Shown here: positions 1 through 8,040 of the stretch, piece after piece | Numbering within the stretch: the stretch's first letter is position 1 | Layout of the letters: each line of letters opens with the position of its first letter | Assembly (NCBI RefSeq): GCF_000003605.2 | Contig: NW_003122415.1 | Location: 67,844 to 79,271, forward strand | Direction of reading: 5' to 3' | Length of the DNA: 11,428 nt | DNA from: Saccoglossus kowalevskii | Taxonomy: Eukaryota > Hemichordata > Enteropneusta > Harrimaniidae | The notes under the pieces: model-generated | Seen by the model: only the letters and a program-made list of their open reading frames with translations | Databases searched by the model: none | Told to the model about the DNA's origin: nothing | Position numbers and translations under genes: made by a program

Positions 1-507
1 ACCGACATTGCTAAAAGGCGCCATGAATTTACAACGTGCACTTATGGTTTGCGTAACAATTTTATGACGATGTCCCCGGAAAACATCTGAAACATTTTCT
101 CGCAGTGACTTCAATGTAAGTATGGTAATGAGGCCATCACACATTTTCAACCATCATTCGTTCGATAGGTCTACGCCGACTGCATATTAACAGACGACAT
201 ACACAATGTGTTCATGTGTTGTCATACCGACAGTTTGTGTTACCATTCAACCAAGATGTAATAACCATGTATAAGAAGACCCCCCTTATTGAATATTGAC
301 GCAACACAGCTGCGCTTCCAATTCTTTCTAGACTTTGTTTCTTGCGTTTGAATAGCGAGTCGAACTATGAATTTACACGACGCGGCGTTCAATTAGCCAC
401 AGTAATGATAGACAGCACGGCATGCAAATTAAGACTTCATTGAATGTCTCGAGCACTCAGTGCCCACGTCGTTCTAAATACACTTCCTCAGTAAGGAAAC
501 AAATCGG
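1..507. other. Gene-free unique sequence at left edge
   Basis: No supported gene. All frames are broken by stops within about 30 codons. A perfect GTAAGT donor word at 116-121 follows an acceptor-like TTTTCTCGCAG, but the implied exon would be only about 10 nt, so I do not call it. One perfect octamer ATGCAAAT lies at 422-429. CpG is moderately frequent around 350-480. Nothing else is visible. Confidence 0.6.
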
Positions 508-518
508 CCAATCACGTG
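508..518 (+). promoter_or_regulatory. CCAAT box abutting a CACGTG E-box
   Basis: GGCCAATCA (506-514) fits the NF-Y consensus RRCCAATSR. It runs directly into CACGTG (513-518), the core bound by USF/MITF/MYC-type bHLH-ZIP factors. Such composites are known in animal promoters. No transcript start or coding exon is visible next to it, so the regulatory role is inferred from the motif alone. Confidence 0.35.
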
Positions 519-782
519 CACTAAATACCAAAGTGCATGCTATTGCGTTCCGTCCCAGGTGTATATGACAACATCCCCGTGGGCTGGCTACTTAATCTTA
601 AGTAAATAGTTATCGTGGATTAGTACAATCGTAACCTGCAGCTTACATTATTCGTGTCTACCAAATAAGAGAAAATGCCAGTCGTTTACATATTATTCGC
701 TAGGCTCCCAGTAATAAAATACACAAACAAATGCATATATAAATTTCTGCTTACAGCTGACTTTTTAATCTGTATGAAACGA

Positions 783-872
783 GTTAAATCAATGGAATAA
801 ATAACCACTGTCAATATCCAAGGTGTTAAATCAATGGAATAAATAACCACTGTCAATATCCAAGGTGTTAAA
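783..872. repeat. 42-bp tandem duplication (2.1 copies), satellite-related
   Basis: Copies at 783-824 and 825-866 are identical over 42 bp, and a third copy stops after GTTAAA at 872. Perfect identity implies a recent duplication or homogenisation. The unit contains AATAACCACTGT, also present in the 37-bp monomers starting at 10631, 10853 and 11075. In both places ATATCCA or ATATTTCCA-like sequence follows. The unit is therefore probably a diverged relative of that satellite with about 5 bp more. It has no coding potential. Confidence 0.9.
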
Positions 873-1766
873 AATGACTTAAGTACTGGTAAATCCTATT
901 CTGTATAGGTATGTTTCTAACGTTTTGGTTTTAGGTACATTTAGTGTATATTTGTAGACTCAGCAACCCTAAAAAAAACAACGTAACGTAAATAATCCTC
1001 AGAGTGTTCACGTTTTCCTCGTGACAGCGTGTTAGCTGTTCCCTCTCTGAACACCAACAAAATATTTGCTGTAGTACTTAACAAAGGAGTTCAGTTTTCA
1101 AACACAAAAGAAAGTTTATTGTTTTAAAGTAGGATGTAGATCGTGTTACATTCCAAATCCCCCTTGGAAGATTTGTAAGCAGACATTTTCATCATATGTG
1201 GTTTGTTACAGGCCGATGTTGATCGAGTGTTCGTGAAGCTTAAACAATACAACACCTAGGATTTTTCCAGGCCAATATATGTACAATACGATGTTGATTT
1301 ATACTGATGGTTTCTATAATAAATATATTATGCTATGTCTCAAACGGTTGATTAGTGATATACGGTGTAAAAATTGTATATTATGGCTTGGCTGACGGGG
1401 ACTTTTTTATTCTTGTCTTTTGCTTCAACATTGAATCTGATGAAACTGTTCTAAAATAAAATTATTCTTGTAAATGTATTATGATAATATTCTCTCACAC
1501 ACAACCAAATGCTGTTTCTTATAACCATTGAACATGGCATGTTTGAACATAATAAAACATTTTAAGGTTACACAGTATTGATATGTTTTGCATATGTTTT
1601 GTTTTTAGTTTAATTATGTTCACAGTAACTGAGTATTTTCTAATTTGTTCTCCGTGATGTATAATGTAAAATGTTGTTTTCCCTTAGTCATGGCCGCACA
1701 ATATTTAAATATGCAAATAAACTTATTTACTTTATAAATAGCTTATTCAATAACGGGAAACACGTC
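873..1766. other. Gene-free AT-rich sequence
   Basis: No supported gene, RNA or long repeat. There are short A runs (973-980), several AATAAA words and one perfect octamer ATGCAAAT at 1711-1718. A 70-codon frame at 1671-1883 starts in AT-rich sequence and runs into the SINE-like patch with no recognisable protein features, so I treat it as chance. Confidence 0.55.
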
Positions 1767-1830
1767 TGCTTACAAAGGCGAGGCGCTTTTGCCGAGTTGC
1801 GTGTTCAAATCTCGTGTTTCATTTTATATG
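1767..1830 (+). mobile_element. Possible tRNA-derived SINE relic (A/B-box-like)
   Basis: GTTCAAATC at 1803-1811 is close to the RNA polymerase III B box GTTCRANNC. A loose A-box-like word, TGCTTACAAAGG, starts at 1767, 36 nt upstream, which is somewhat shorter than usual tRNA spacing. The segment between is GC-richer than its surroundings and resembles the D-arm to T-arm part of tRNA-derived SINEs. No acceptor stem folds, so it is not a functional tRNA. I see no clear tail or target-site duplication. This is a weak call from motif resemblance only. Confidence 0.25.
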
Positions 1831-2943
1831 CTCGTAAATGTGCCTGTAATTTCGATTGCATTACACGGAGACCCTGTTTGTGAAAAACAGATTACATTAA
1901 ATAATCGGATGAACCCACCAAAATCTTGACAGTGAAAAGCATCCACGTAATTGAGATCTCGTAGAATTGTTAACGCGATATCGTGATAAATAATAAGTTA
2001 TTGCCAAAACTCTGGAGCAATTCTGACTTCCTGTGGCACATTAAGAAAGGCAAGTCAGTAATGCGAGTGGCATGACCCTGACCCGGCAAGGTATCGCAGT
2101 CCCCTGGTCAAGACGATGAGACATGCAACCATAATTTCAATAGAAACGGGAAATTACTTTCAAGATTGCCCCCTTTCCCATGGGAGCCGACGTCTCTTTC
2201 TCCTTACATCTTCAAATGACGGATTCAGTTAAAATAGAGTCATGTCTGTGTGTAGTGTAATGAATATACAATGTCATAGCTTCTGTAGTGGTAAGATTAC
2301 TTTCCTGCCTGCATCCATGGATAGCAAACATAGTATAACATGTTTCCCCAGATCGTTCACCCCCAAACCACCTCACCTGATTTCTAAAGGTCCACCTTTT
2401 CCGAAAACATAAACCACATGCTTACGCGTATTCTTATGATATATTATCACGTGACCACTGTCCATAACTTGTTATAGTGTGATTATGATGCAATGAATGT
2501 GGAATATGCCGAACACCTTTTCACTTATACCAGTAGAGTAGAGAAATGTAGAGTTTGTATAAGTATTGGTGTAATATTTTATAAATGTTAAGTATTTGTA
2601 ATACAATATCATTTGTAAAATGGCTGAACATGACATGTTCAAAGTAAGTTGTGTGCTTGTAACATAACATAGAAGATAAATTACATGTCGAGATTATCCT
2701 ACGACACGGCGTCATTGTCATTAACCAGGGCAACTTATTACGAACCATTAGCTAATGGGTCTGCGTAATTTATGAAACTGTCTACTCACATCTGTGTCAG
2801 TATAGAAACACATATTATCACTGGTACGATTGACTTGTACGACGGATGTATTGTGATTCGTCTATATTGACATGTAACATATGATCGGTAAGAGATCTGT
2901 AAAGTTATTGCATACAAATGAACACATTGAATAGACCACGAGA

Positions 2944-2946
<3 letters not shown>
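1831..2946. other. Gene-free sequence with one E-box
   Basis: No supported gene on either strand. The segment 1900-2450 is less AT-rich than its flanks but has stops in all frames. A 75-codon minus-strand frame at 2521-2748 looks like chance: it has no domain-like pattern and is dense in Tyr, Leu and Ile. The one notable short site is the E-box at 2447-2454. Confidence 0.55.
2447..2454. promoter_or_regulatory. TCACGTGA palindromic E-box
   Basis: ATCACGTGAC at 2446-2455 is one base from the palindrome GTCACGTGAC recognised by USF, MITF and TFEB-type bHLH-ZIP factors. It is isolated, with no visible promoter or exon nearby, so function is only suggested. Confidence 0.3.

Positions 2947-2990
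<44 letters not shown>
2947..2990. repeat. (TA)22 microsatellite
   Basis: An uninterrupted run of 22 TA dinucleotides (44 bp). It can extrude a cruciform and is likely to vary in length between individuals. It also explains the only frame longer than 100 codons in the window (minus strand 2786-3154), whose middle is an alternating Ile-Tyr run translated from the repeat. That frame should not be annotated as a protein. Confidence 0.98.
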
Positions 2991-2993
<3 letters not shown>

Positions 2994-4032
2994 AGTGCCC
3001 ATTTACTCAAATGAAGGGCACAACGTTTCTCACAATATTTAAACATGTAGTTTACTATGATGTGATATGACAGACTACAACTTAACTTCGCCTCATTTTC
3101 TACCTTATCAACACGATCAATTAGTTCCTCTAGTTTGTCGTGTATACAAAACAACTAATTCGACTTCTCCAGCATGCTAGTTCGTTTCCCATAATTAACA
3201 TTGTTATTGTTGATTATTTCATCCGGGTTTAGTTGCTGACTGGTGGCAACCTGCTACATTGAACATACTGACCCAATTGCTGTTTAATTAATAGCCAATA
3301 GCCAATTCTAAACTACTGCCAGTCAGCCCCAAAACGAAAATTAATGGAAACATTGGAAAAAAAGAAGAACAGCTTTTCCCCTACTATAAGATATGTGCGA
3401 AGGTGTCATCTAAATATGATATGAGATATAGGAAATCACAGGAAAAGGTAGAATTATATATTGATGGAAATGTGGATTTACTTATTTGCCTAATAAAAGT
3501 ATCCTGACGTTTTCTTCCTAGCACTGTATATCACATGTGTAGACATCGACACTGATATAAAGAACACAGACATGCTAAAATAAAGTGTCACATGATTGTA
3601 GTTTTAGAGGAATTGACAAGCGTTATGTAAAGCAGACCATAGTAAAGGCAAACTATGTAATACTCGTGTTTACGATTTACTCTATTATCTGATCAAAAGA
3701 TGTGATTTGTCATTGTAGGTATCAATCGTATTTAGGCAGTAATATTGATCGCACTTCGACTAGGAATTGTCACATTTGATGTAGTATTAATACTTTACTA
3801 GCTTTGCAGGTTTGCCGTCAGCCTTCCTTGCTTGTATGGAAATTTTCATTGTCACCTACCATGCTAAATGTGCGATTGTATTTCAATGTAATTATCTGAG
3901 CTGTTAATTAATTTCAAAATTGAATTCCATTTAAAATACCTTTCATATATTACATAATTGTTTTAGTAGTTAATAAAATTCACACCCAATCACAATGTGA
4001 TTAAGAGAATAACGTTATTTGTTTTCTTGAGT
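2991..4032. other. Gene-free AT-rich sequence
   Basis: No supported gene. Three CCAAT words cluster at 3273-3277, 3295-3299 and 3302-3306. The last two arise from a 7-bp tandem repeat (AATAGCC, 3290-3306). The rest is unique AT-rich sequence without long inverted or direct repeats that I can see. Confidence 0.55.
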
Positions 4033-4040
4033 ATGCAAAT
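4033..4040 (+). promoter_or_regulatory. Perfect octamer ATGCAAAT
   Basis: This matches the POU/Oct consensus and is followed by TA, giving ATGCAAATTA. It lies 80 bp before another perfect octamer at 4113-4120. Others are at 422-429 and 1711-1718. All four lie on the + strand, and I found none on the minus strand. Binding is inferred. Confidence 0.3.
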
Positions 4041-4100
4041 TAAGTATGAACCATCGTTGTTTAGAGAAGATACACGGTAACCCTATTTTTAATTTTCACC

Positions 4101-4140
4101 AAATAAGCAAATATGCAAATAAGCAAAAAAGCAAATATGA
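4101..4140. repeat. 8-bp tandem repeat, five degenerate copies
   Basis: Five consecutive 8-bp units begin at 4101, 4109, 4117, 4125 and 4133. The consensus is AAATAAGC, with variants AAATATGC, AAAAAAGC and AAATATGA. The octamer ATGCAAAT at 4113-4120 spans the junction of the second and third units, so the repeat creates this site. The + strand is strongly adenine-biased. Confidence 0.8.
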
Positions 4141-4275
4141 GTGATTAATAGTCCATACAAAAAGTATATGTGTACACAAGAGAGGGATATCCCATTTGCA
4201 ATATTTTCAAAATGTGACTGTTTTAATCCATTCTTTGTCCTGAACTACTTTTGATATTTGGTGATGCTTCTTTAC

Positions 4276-4285
4276 ATGCATGCAT
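4276..4285. repeat. ATGCATGCAT palindrome
   Basis: A perfect 10-bp palindrome of alternating purines and pyrimidines. A short GGGTTACTAA word just after it (4290-4299) also occurs in the 37-bp satellite, but the match is too short to be called a copy. Confidence 0.6.
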
Positions 4286-4369
4286 TTCTGGGTTACTAAA
4301 GAAATAATTCACTTGGCAAATGTATTACTTGCCGCTGTTCTAAAACGGTTTGATTGTCAGATGAACGGG

Positions 4370-4435
4370 TAGATAGAAGAACGGGAAGATATAGGCAGTC
4401 AGACAGACAGGCGGATGGGTGGACGGAAAATTCAA
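4370..4435. repeat. Degenerate GACA/GATA/GGAT purine-rich simple repeat
   Basis: The + strand carries runs such as AGTCAGACAGACAGGCGGAT and related tetranucleotides with few pyrimidines apart from scattered C and T. It reads as a decayed GACA/GATA-type microsatellite. It accounts for the middle of a 64-codon minus-strand frame (4340-4534), which I therefore reject as a gene. Confidence 0.65.
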
Positions 4436-4718
4436 GGTCATATTCAGATTGATTGGAATACAGCGTTGACATTCAGCGCAAAGCAGGATGGTACTGTCCT
4501 GAATATCTTCCCCAGACATTACAGTAAAGTTCACAAAGATTATGGTGTAATGGTGTGGGTTACAAAGCTGATTTAATTTTTTTAAGTCAAAGATAATCTC
4601 ATCTCAACCTAAGTTTCTCTATGACGTAAGTTGCACCTTTTCGATGTATTCACTGCGGTGTAGTTATCGGGTTATACAATGTATATGGAAATAGGTCACC
4701 TTCAAACATAGAAAGTGT

Positions 4719-4744
4719 TATAATATAATATAATATAATATAAT
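4719..4744. repeat. (TAATA)5 pentanucleotide microsatellite
   Basis: About five uninterrupted copies of TAATA. It is followed at once by an AT-only 8-bp inverted repeat, TTATTTTA (4745-4752) against TAAAATAA (4762-4769), with a 9-nt loop. The 50-bp block of pure A and T should melt easily. It resembles neither an intron end nor a terminator. Confidence 0.9.
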
Positions 4745-4770
4745 TTATTTTAATTTTATAATAAAATAAT

Positions 4771-6137
4771 ATATCATGATGTACATCTGGCGAGAATTAC
4801 TATTATTTAACAAACACGAATGTGTTCGAAAGTGTTACAGGCGCATTCCATGTCACCTTTCTTTGAAAAATGTGTGTCCGAAAACAAATAAACGATTTGC
4901 TGAGAAGGTTAAAATGAAGGAGATTCAAGCGAACAAAACTGTAATCAAAGCAATGATGTCTACATTGAGGTACTTGCAAACTTACCGAATATTTCGTTAC
5001 AATCATGATTGTCTAGTATTATTATTGATTCCACCCACTACAACGTAGTCGTCTTTTGCTGTCAGACTCGGAAATTATTGCTGAACATGATTTATGGGTG
5101 GCCGACTATGAAGCTAAGCAAAAAAACGTCGGACTATTATGGGTGCTGTCTTCTGAGAAAGGAAACGATGCGTTTCACTGAGAAGCAAGTATTTATAGAT
5201 GCAACGAAGTATAATCAATCCACACAATGCACACAGTTGTAATAAATGAATGTCTGTAATTTGGGACTAAAAATGCAGTTTATGTTTATTACCCTTTCTA
5301 TGTTGTTTTTTTTCTTTTGTAAATTTCCTTTATGGTTGGTGTGCCACATGATTCACATTGTGGAATTTAACTTTCCTCAGAACTAGTAGAGGCGGGTTGT
5401 GTTATAAGTTACGAACATCACACATAATGGATTACTGGTGCAGTTGGTTTTTGCGATTTAATGCCGAATAGTCGTTTGGTAGCCATGGTGGTTTATCTCT
5501 ATTACTCGAACCTGGCGGCTATTCCTTAGCAATTTGATATCGCTCATATCACATATGCACCACACGTGACATACAGATTGAAAGCCAGCCAGTAACTGAA
5601 TGAGTATTGTCGTCATCAACACGGTATCGCCTGTTAATATGGTATGTTTGATAATATACCTAATCTTCTGTGCAAGATACTAGTATATTAAATGCTAATG
5701 ACGATTACCCACAAGTATTGAAAACCGGGAAAACAATGAAACTGACGATGTTTTGTTTTCATTCATATCCTAACCAATCACTATTTGTTATTTAAATATC
5801 CATATGTTGATTTATTTGTATAATAAACTAATCAGAGTAAAGTGGCTTGAAGATGCATTTCTGAAACGATGGGGTTTATAAAAAGCGCCCTCATTGATAT
5901 ATCTCAATTGTTTTTTTATCTTCGCCAGTTTCCATAGAAGACTTGATTAGTCTATCTACAGCCTACTGCAACATATATTGGTGCGTACGCCGCCAAGTTA
6001 TCGTTATTGTGTTGTTACTAATTAACATGAATACTTGGTATAATCAATACTCACATGCGGTATGCACCAAGTTGTGCTAAATTATAAACGTTGCCATGGT
6101 AGCTCACACATTTGATTCGCTCTAATGCAGACAACAT
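4771..6137. other. Gene-free stretch with two overlapping short frames
   Basis: Two + strand frames, 90 codons (4776-5048) and 77 codons (5009-5242), lie in different phases and overlap by 40 nt. Neither shows a recognisable domain, signal peptide or repeat, and neither has a distinctive start context. A decayed coding exon cannot be excluded, but nothing identifies one. The remainder is unique sequence with a CACGTG E-box at 5563-5568 and the palindromes ATACTAGTAT (5677-5686) and GCGTACGC (5983-5990). Confidence 0.45.
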
Positions 6138-6139
6138 CG

Positions 6140-6153
6140 CCGCTAGAGGGCGT
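6140..6153 (+). promoter_or_regulatory. CTCF-like site
   Basis: CCGCTAGAGGGCGT closely follows the core of the bilaterian CTCF motif (CC-A/G-C/G-Y-AG-R-KGGC-R), including the GAGGGC block. CTCF is a zinc-finger protein that sets chromatin loop boundaries in many bilaterians. The site is isolated in AT-rich sequence, so it stands out in composition. Similar GCTAGAGGGCG words are also spread by repeats in some animal genomes, which is an alternative explanation. Confidence 0.45.
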
Positions 6154-6370
6154 ATTTCATAATGATGTATTTTCATGATTATTGATGGTCACTCTCTTAG
6201 ACACTGTTTTCCAATCTCAATGGTCGTGCATCGTTACTAGGACTGATATCTGTATCACACGTATGTAAGAGCTTCGTTAACTGGCATCGCGTAATGGAGC
6301 AAGCTATACCGACTGTGTACGAATAGGAGGCTAATTGTCCATGGGCTATACTGCTTGATGTTACTAACAA

Positions 6371-6395
6371 AGGGTACTAATCACGTATGATATCT
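6371..6395 (+). repeat. Possible diverged single monomer of the 37-bp satellite
   Basis: AGGGTACTAATCAC followed by GTATGATATCT can be aligned to the satellite order AGGGTTACTAAT, CCCACTGT, GATATCT with a few small gaps. TTACTAA also lies just upstream at 6361-6367. The order of words is kept, but several indels are needed, so this is tentative. Confidence 0.25.
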
Positions 6396-6466
6396 TTGGA
6401 AAGTGTTATTGTGTAATTTTGAAAAATATTTCCTGGACATGACATATCGTACCATATCTAATATTT

Positions 6467-6476
6467 GGGGGGGGGG
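6467..6476. repeat. G10 homopolymer
   Basis: Ten consecutive G on the + strand in AT-rich surroundings, likely to be length-variable. A single tract cannot form an intramolecular four-run quadruplex by the usual pattern unless it is split internally. Confidence 0.95.
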
Positions 6477-6507
6477 TTCAAAATTCACTTGACAATATAA
6501 ACTGAAA

Positions 6508-6538
6508 TTGTATATTTCAAGCCACTTGTATATTTCAA
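6508..6538. repeat. 13-bp direct repeat, 18-bp period
   Basis: TTGTATATTTCAA occurs at 6508-6520 and again at 6526-6538, separated by 5 bp. It is a small local duplication with no further copies nearby. Confidence 0.9.
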
Positions 6539-7154
6539 ACATTTTATAATAAAATGGATTAATTATCCGACTATGTACAACACGTCACCGAAATAACTTA
6601 CCGCTACCCAAAACTATTGATCATTTGAGAGGTATGTTTGACAAAAGTCAGTTTGAATATAATAAATTAAAAATAAAAGTGACTAACCTGTAAATAACGA
6701 TTCTTACCATAACTATATAATATTCATAGGAGTGTTATTTTGATGAATCGTCTAACGTATAACACATATAGTCGTATTCATGTATGTTATACTATTATTA
6801 TACACCTATCATAGTTACGCCGTAAGTTACAGCGTATATTGCGGTATTGTTGAGCTCAGTATTTCTCTCAACATATATTTACAAACTATCTCACCAATTA
6901 CTATCAACGTGATCCAATCTAAATTTCAAACGATTTTGGATTAAAGTTGATTAAATATTTGTGAAATTATACTAGAAATTAAACATAGAGACATATATGT
7001 AAATAAATGCGTATTTATGTGCGTTAGCCGAAGAAATCAATTATATAGTATAATATAATTTATTCTAAAATATGTATCGACCCTATTCGTATAATTATCC
7101 ATATAAATAATAAATATATATATATGGAAAAAAAATTACAGGCGAACTTTGACG
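6539..7154. other. Gene-free AT-rich sequence
   Basis: No supported gene. The segment is very AT-rich, with frequent TATA-type words and a short (AT)6 run at 7114-7125 followed by an A8 run. No long inverted or tandem repeat is visible. Confidence 0.55.
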
Positions 7155-7171
7155 TGATCAAATTTTGATCA
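7155..7171. repeat. 17-bp palindrome TGATCAAA-T-TTTGATCA
   Basis: Two perfect 8-bp arms around a single central base. A second small palindrome, TGGCC-A-GGCCA, follows at 7183-7193. The pair could be cruciform-prone or a dimeric factor site. No target-site duplication or long arms suggest a MITE. Confidence 0.85.
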
Positions 7172-7193
7172 AGCTACTGATTTGGCCAGGCCA

Positions 7194-7618
7194 GCAAAGA
7201 TTTATGAAAATATGCACAATGACCAAATCTGCAAAAAGTGGACTTGACCCATGGATTATAAACTTGAGATGAGCGATGCTATCACGCACATGTGTGGAGA
7301 AGGGGATGCGTCTGATTTTAATATTATATATTTTAAACGTCATATACCTACACATACACAATTACAACACACTGTACTGATGGCGCTATCGTCACTCACT
7401 CACTGCCTGCACTCACGTATAGTATTTCATACAGAGATAATGTATTACATGTAGAGGCCAATTGAACATGTTGTGTAAGTACATGGGTATATTGATCTCC
7501 GGATGAAATATACTGAGAGATGTATTGTGTATATTGGTAGTAATAACCGTTATGATAAACAATGTACAAGCACAGACTTTATTTTATGACATTGTTCTCG
7601 ACATAGCCACTAACTACC
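7194..7618. other. Gene-free stretch
   Basis: Two opposite-strand frames of 67 codons overlap each other here (minus 7158-7361, plus 7251-7454). The + strand one starts at an ATG with context CCCATGG, but its protein has no recognisable feature and ends by 7454. A GTAAGT word at 7475-7480 lies beyond its stop. I see no supported gene. Confidence 0.5.
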
Positions 7619-7628
7619 GTGACGTCAC
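7619..7628. promoter_or_regulatory. Perfect CRE palindrome GTGACGTCAC
   Basis: It contains the full cAMP-response element TGACGTCA (7620-7627) bound by CREB/ATF bZIP dimers, extended to a 10-bp palindrome. It lies 4 bp before the left arm of the hairpin at 7633-7685. Regulatory activity is inferred from the consensus. Confidence 0.45.
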
Positions 7629-7632
7629 AACT

Positions 7633-7685
7633 CATTACGTTTCCCTTCTTAACATTACCTATATCATGACAGAAGGGACGTAATG
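7633..7685. repeat. Interrupted inverted repeat with 15-17 bp arms
   Basis: The left arm (7633-7649) reads CATTACG, then TT, then TCCCTTCT. The right arm (7671-7685) reads AGAAGGGACGTAATG, its reverse complement apart from two extra bases in the left arm. The loop is 21 nt. The pairing is too long to be likely by chance in so small a span. It could be a cruciform, a transcript hairpin, or the remains of a small inverted-repeat element. No flanking direct repeat is obvious. Confidence 0.85.
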
Positions 7686-7699
7686 TGAAGTAAAGTCAA

Positions 7700-7749
7700 C
7701 TTTATTGACATTGTACCCTTTTTAGGGTATTAAATTGATTACAATAAAG
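7700..7749. repeat. Two-tier hairpin at head of the A-rich block
   Basis: The outer arms CTTTATTG (7700-7707) and CAATAAAG (7742-7749) pair perfectly. The inner arms TACCCT (7714-7719) and AGGGTA (7724-7729) pair around a TTTT loop. On the minus strand the outer left arm supplies a CAATAAAG polyadenylation-like word. This could mark the 3' end of a minus-strand transcript or element. Confidence 0.7.
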
Positions 7750-7890
7750 GAAATATGATTTAAAAAGAACATAAACAATTAAAAATAAACGGTCAGATAA
7801 AGGAAAGTAAAATACAGTAATTACTAAAATAGCTAAATAATAGAAAAAAACACAATTAAAATCACTACTAGTATCAGAAATAAAATAAAT
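7730..7890. other. Strongly A-rich asymmetric block
   Basis: A hand count of 7741-7860 gives 73 A and 24 T in 120 bases, a 3:1 strand bias. Read on the minus strand it is T-rich. It yields a 78-codon frame (7702-7938) of mostly Phe, Tyr, Leu and Ile, which is probably a by-product of composition. Such asymmetry is common in 3' regions of LINE-like elements or in matrix-attachment-type DNA, but no reverse-transcriptase motif is visible, so the nature is open. Confidence 0.5.
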
Positions 7891-8040
7891 ATGTACTATA
7901 GCTGGATTGTGATATGTGGATAGCGGAAACATTACCAATTACAGGGAAAACAGATTTTCTTTTTGAAATGCTGTATTTTGAAAGGTCAAGTACCGCAATT
8001 TTTAGAAAATTGGATGGCAACCTTGACATTCCGCAAAACA

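Noticed and set aside
92-121. Micro-exon between an acceptor-like TTTTCTCGCAG and GTAAGT
   Set aside because: It would be about 10 nt long with no supporting exons on either side.
1767-1830. Functional tRNA gene
   Set aside because: No acceptor stem or anticodon arm can be folded around the B-box-like word.
1671-1883. 70-codon + strand frame
   Set aside because: It overlaps AT-rich sequence and the SINE-like patch, with no domain or signal peptide.
2786-3154. 122-codon minus-strand frame, longest in the window
   Set aside because: Its middle is an Ile-Tyr alternation translated from the (TA)22 microsatellite, and the rest shows no domain-like pattern.
4340-4534. 64-codon minus-strand frame
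   Set aside because: It passes through a degenerate GACA/GGAT simple repeat and has no recognisable features.
4776-5242. Two overlapping + strand frames (90 and 77 codons) that might be one broken gene
   Set aside because: They are in different phases, and I see no motif, homology or splice structure linking them. The lengths are reachable by chance.
7158-7454. Opposite-strand overlapping frames of 67 codons each
   Set aside because: No protein-like features; the GTAAGT at 7475 lies after the + strand stop.
7702-7938. 78-codon minus-strand hydrophobic frame resembling a membrane protein
   Set aside because: Phe/Tyr/Leu/Ile richness follows from the T-rich strand composition. There is no plausible promoter or start context.
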